Source: a virus. From it: a DNA stretch of 21,260 bases. Both the position numbers and the translations under genes were made by a program. The notes beneath the pieces were generated by a model that saw only the letters and a list, made by a program, of their open reading frames with translations, had not been told where the DNA came from and made no database searches. Shown one piece after another: positions 19,357 through 21,260 of this stretch. Each line of letters opens with the position of its first letter. Position 1 is the stretch's first letter. The DNA is taken from positions 1-21,260 of IMG/VR virus record IMGVR_UViG_3300032828_000007, one strand, 5' to 3'.

Positions 19357-20134
19357 GCTGAGTCGTGTCGCCACGTTTCTGGATATGGACGACGTGCCAC
19401 ATCTGACAGAGGAAGAGAAACGCAAGATTTTGCGCGGTGTCGCACCCTACGAGCTGCAGGCTCGTAAGAGCGGCATCCCGGGTCACGGCGTTGGGGCGAT
19501 CTATCCGATCGCTGAAGCGCAGATGTTGATCCCGCCGTTCGAGATCCCTATGCACTGGCCCCGCAGCTACGGCATGGATCCGGGCTGGGTCTGCACCGCG
19601 GTGCTCTGGTTCGCGTGGGACATCGATCACCCGTACGTAGACCGCGACGGCAACACGCGCTACCCCGCGGTGGCGTACGACGAATACTATGTCGGGCAGG
19701 AACACCCTGCGATCCACGTCGCCTCGATCAACCTGCGCGGGAAGTGGATGCCGGGCGTCATCGATCCGGCAGCCGAGAAGGCTCGCGGGCCCGACGGCGA
19801 ATTGCTGATCGAGGCGTACCGCGGTCTCGGCCTGAACGTCTACAAGGCCGACAACGCGGTGCGGTCTGGGATCCTGACGTGTTGGGACGCGCTCTCGACG
19901 CAGAAGCTGCGGATCTTCAACACGCTCGTTCATTGGACGAAAGAGGTGCGCCTGTATCGTCGCGACGAGAAGGGCGAGATCATCAAGAAAAACGATCACC
20001 TCATGGATGCCATGCGGTACAACCTGATGAGCGGATTCCAGTACGCGAAGGTGCCGCCCGAAGGTGAGAACGGGATCCCGTGGCACACGTGGGATCCAGC
20101 GATGGTTACGCCCGGGGGCATATGGACAGGTTGA
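19349..20134 (+). CDS. terL: Large terminase, nuclease half (261 aa)
   Basis: The second part of the large terminase. It begins with the linker usually joining the domains (ATFLDMDDVPHLTEEEKRKI; ARKSGIPGHGVGAIYPI) and holds an RNase-H-like nuclease fold with acidic metal ligands: SYGMDPGW (D77), GVIDPAAE (D139) and KNDHLMDAMRY (D216, D220). It cuts concatemeric DNA to the packaged unit. Its ATG lies in the last eight bases of the ATPase half (ATGAGTGA), one frame over, so it is made as a separate, coupled protein or by a +1 frameshift. Together the halves total 556 residues, close to a normal TerL. No stop interrupts this frame shortly upstream of the ATG. Confidence 0.85.
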   Translation: MSELSRVATFLDMDDVPHLTEEEKRKILRGVAPYELQARKSGIPGHGVGAIYPIAEAQMLIPPFEIPMHWPRSYGMDPGWVCTAVLWFAWDIDHPYVDRDGNTRYPAVAYDEYYVGQEHPAIHVASINLRGKWMPGVIDPAAEKARGPDGELLIEAYRGLGLNVYKADNAVRSGILTCWDALSTQKLRIFNTLVHWTKEVRLYRRDEKGEIIKKNDHLMDAMRYNLMSGFQYAKVPPEGENGIPWHTWDPAMVTPGGIWTG

Positions 20135-20316
20135 TGTCTGTGGCTGCGATCGATGAGGAATACCGGCGCTCCGGCCAGACGCTGCTCGTCGATACCGACG
20201 GGCGGCTTATCGTGTGGGGGCTCCCGTCCAAACGTCCGATGGACATATCACTTCGAGGCAAAGAGGCCGAGATGAAACGTTTCTTGATAGCCCGCGCGTT
20301 GCGGGAGGAAAGGTGA
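20134..20316 (+). CDS. Small hypothetical protein (60 aa)
   Basis: The ATG at 20134 shares its A with the stop of the nuclease half (TGATG); ACAGG is upstream. An ATG at 20122 with GGGGG upstream is another choice (64 aa). The protein has a helix-strand-strand-helix layout (VAAIDEEYRRSG, TLLVDTDGRLIVWGLP, then a basic helix EAEMKRFLIARALREER). It lies between terminase and the 163-aa protein. No family recognised. Possibly a packaging or portal accessory. Confidence 0.6.
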   Translation: MSVAAIDEEYRRSGQTLLVDTDGRLIVWGLPSKRPMDISLRGKEAEMKRFLIARALREER

Positions 20317-20320
20317 GAAC

Positions 20321-20812
20321 ATGGCGATCAAGCTGAAGATTCAACATCGCGAGGGCCTGCGCCTGCGTCAGCAGACTGCGCAGGATGTCACGCGCACCGT
20401 CGGCAACACGGTGACCGCTGGTACGGACTGGAAATTCGACCAGCACACTGACTACGAAGGAAAGCCGATCGGCGAACTCGATCAGGACCGCGACGCGCGG
20501 CTCATTGACGGCGCGGGAAAGAAACTCAGGCTCGGAACCTATACGGTTCACATCAACGCCGGCATGCATAACCTCGTGATCGAGCAGAAGGGCAAGGTCA
20601 AGAGCGTCGACTTCAAGAACGAGTCGATCCGCAACCAGCTTCGCATCAAGTATCAGGAGCTGAAAGACACCGGCCGCAAGACCAAGGACAACAAGCCGAT
20701 CTACGAGTGGAAAGATCAGGCCGGTCCGCCTGTCTACATCCCGCCCAATACGTGGGGCGGAGCGTTCGTGGGCGACGGCCAGCGCGCGATTCTGGACGAA
20801 ATGTCGACGTAA
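20321..20812 (+). CDS. Hypothetical protein next to portal (163 aa)
   Basis: No family recognised. The protein is charged and mixed alpha/beta (DRDARLIDGAGKKLRLGTYT; VIEQKGKVKSVDFKNESIRN; RKTKDNKPIYEWKDQAGP). GGGAGGAAAGGTGAG precedes the ATG, one of the strongest ribosome sites in the window. It lies between terminase and portal, where head-completion, scaffold-related or packaging accessory proteins often sit. Placement suggests, but does not prove, such a role. Confidence 0.6.
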   Translation: MAIKLKIQHREGLRLRQQTAQDVTRTVGNTVTAGTDWKFDQHTDYEGKPIGELDQDRDARLIDGAGKKLRLGTYTVHINAGMHNLVIEQKGKVKSVDFKNESIRNQLRIKYQELKDTGRKTKDNKPIYEWKDQAGPPVYIPPNTWGGAFVGDGQRAILDEMST

Positions 20813-20821
20813 GAGAGCGGC

Positions 20822-21260
20822 GTGACTACAAACTCCGGCGATAACCTTGATCTCATCAGCAGCCGTCCCGGCGAGACCGGGCGGCTGCCTGATAGTCCCG
20901 GTTTCCGGATCAAAGACCCGGAAGCGTTGCTCGACCGCATCCGCCGCTTCTACGACGAGGGCGTCGGCGCGTGGGAAGAGAACCGCCGCATGCACTCGGA
21001 AGACCTGAACTTCATCTACAACTCCGAGGCGATGGGCCAGTGGGATCCGGTCGTCCTGCAGAACCGCCGCGGTAAGCCGAGCTACACGTTCAACCGGTGC
21101 CTCCAGCCGGTCAACATCGTGATCGCTGATATGCGTCAGACGCGCCCGGCCGGCAAAGTGCGTCCGGCCAGTGAGGGCGCCAGTGAGGCGGTCGCGGACA
21201 TCTTCGGCGGCCTGTGCCGCTCGATCGAGCAGTGCTCGCGCGCCGCCGACATCTACATGG
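20822..21260 (+). CDS. Portal protein, P22-like, partial (runs off right edge)
   Basis: At least 146 residues are visible, and the frame stays open to the end. The N-terminal part (LLDRIRRFYDEGVGAWEENR; EDLNFIYNSEAMGQWD; RGKPSYTFNRCLQPVNIVIA; DMRQTRPAGKVRP) follows the P22-type portal pattern, with the 'R-G-x-P-x-x-T-x-N-R-x-x-x-x-V-x' block and the 'x-x-R-Q-x-R-P-x-x-K' block. The portal is the 12-fold ring at one capsid vertex through which terminase pumps DNA. A GTG at 20822 with a purine-rich AGAG upstream is the likely start. Position right after terminase fits packaging order. Confidence 0.8.
   Translation, partial: MTTNSGDNLDLISSRPGETGRLPDSPGFRIKDPEALLDRIRRFYDEGVGAWEENRRMHSEDLNFIYNSEAMGQWDPVVLQNRRGKPSYTFNRCLQPVNIVIADMRQTRPAGKVRPASEGASEAVADIFGGLCRSIEQCSRAADIYM

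Noticed and set aside
18469-20134. Split terminase caused by an inserted HNH intron or intein
   Set aside because: No sequence is inserted: the two halves overlap by eight bases and no nuclease or splicing motif lies between them. EndoVII is upstream of both.
20207-20995. Minus-strand frame of 262 residues under the portal and its neighbour
   Set aside because: It is a shadow of plus-strand genes with clear ribosome sites and, for the portal, family motifs.

Overview
The window looks like part of a GC-rich (by eye about 60% G+C), double-stranded DNA tailed bacteriophage, or a closely related prophage. It carries large-terminase motifs, a P22-like portal start, a small-terminase-like protein, a phage GroES, an endonuclease VII, a primase-helicase and tail-fibre or decoration-type proteins, packed with almost no spacing. 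No rRNA, tRNA, CRISPR array, integrase, IS element or recognisable lysis gene is visible. The host cannot be told from the sequence. Both ends are open: a sigma-like gene runs off the left edge and the portal gene off the right edge.

Left arm (1-6748, minus strand): one leftward operon of about 17 genes. Most are small and joined by ATGA, GTGA or TGATG stop/start overlaps. In transcription order it has several short unknown proteins, a 67-aa protein of the Acb2/Tad1-hairpin family (anti-CBASS cyclic-nucleotide sponge), a 33-aa membrane microprotein, an 892-residue PrimPol-helicase, two Cys-rich zinc-ribbon-like proteins, further microproteins (29 and 48 aa, the latter with a TTG start), and a small sigma-70/ECF-like protein. 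This is an early replication, host-takeover and counter-defence module.

Centre (6749-7422): about 670 bp without convincing genes, between the divergent arms. It has a perfect TATAAT box reading right, a 13-bp repeat GATGAGGATRCCT present twice 62 bp apart with inverted partial copies, and GC-rich inverted repeats. This is the likely control region.

Right arm (7423-21260, plus strand): small genes, then a structural block (8620-16664) with tail-fibre-type and LamG-like proteins, a protein built from a duplicated 63-residue super-repeat, and a run of Gly/Asn/Gln-rich proteins sharing a D-S-V-L-A...R-G motif. Two tandem hairpins (14218-14259) and one strong intrinsic terminator (15070-15105) divide the block. 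After the terminator come small very basic proteins, among them a DUF6496-like one. The packaging end (16711-21260) holds a GroES co-chaperonin, endonuclease VII, a second GroES-like protein, a zinc-finger small-terminase-like protein, a large terminase divided into separate ATPase and nuclease ORFs, and the portal.

The most interesting points are the Acb2-like gene next to the primase-helicase, the two-gene terminase with a 188-nt antecedent gene overlap, the GroES/EndoVII/GroES-like trio before the packaging genes, the repeated sites in the control region, and the set of unlisted membrane microproteins.
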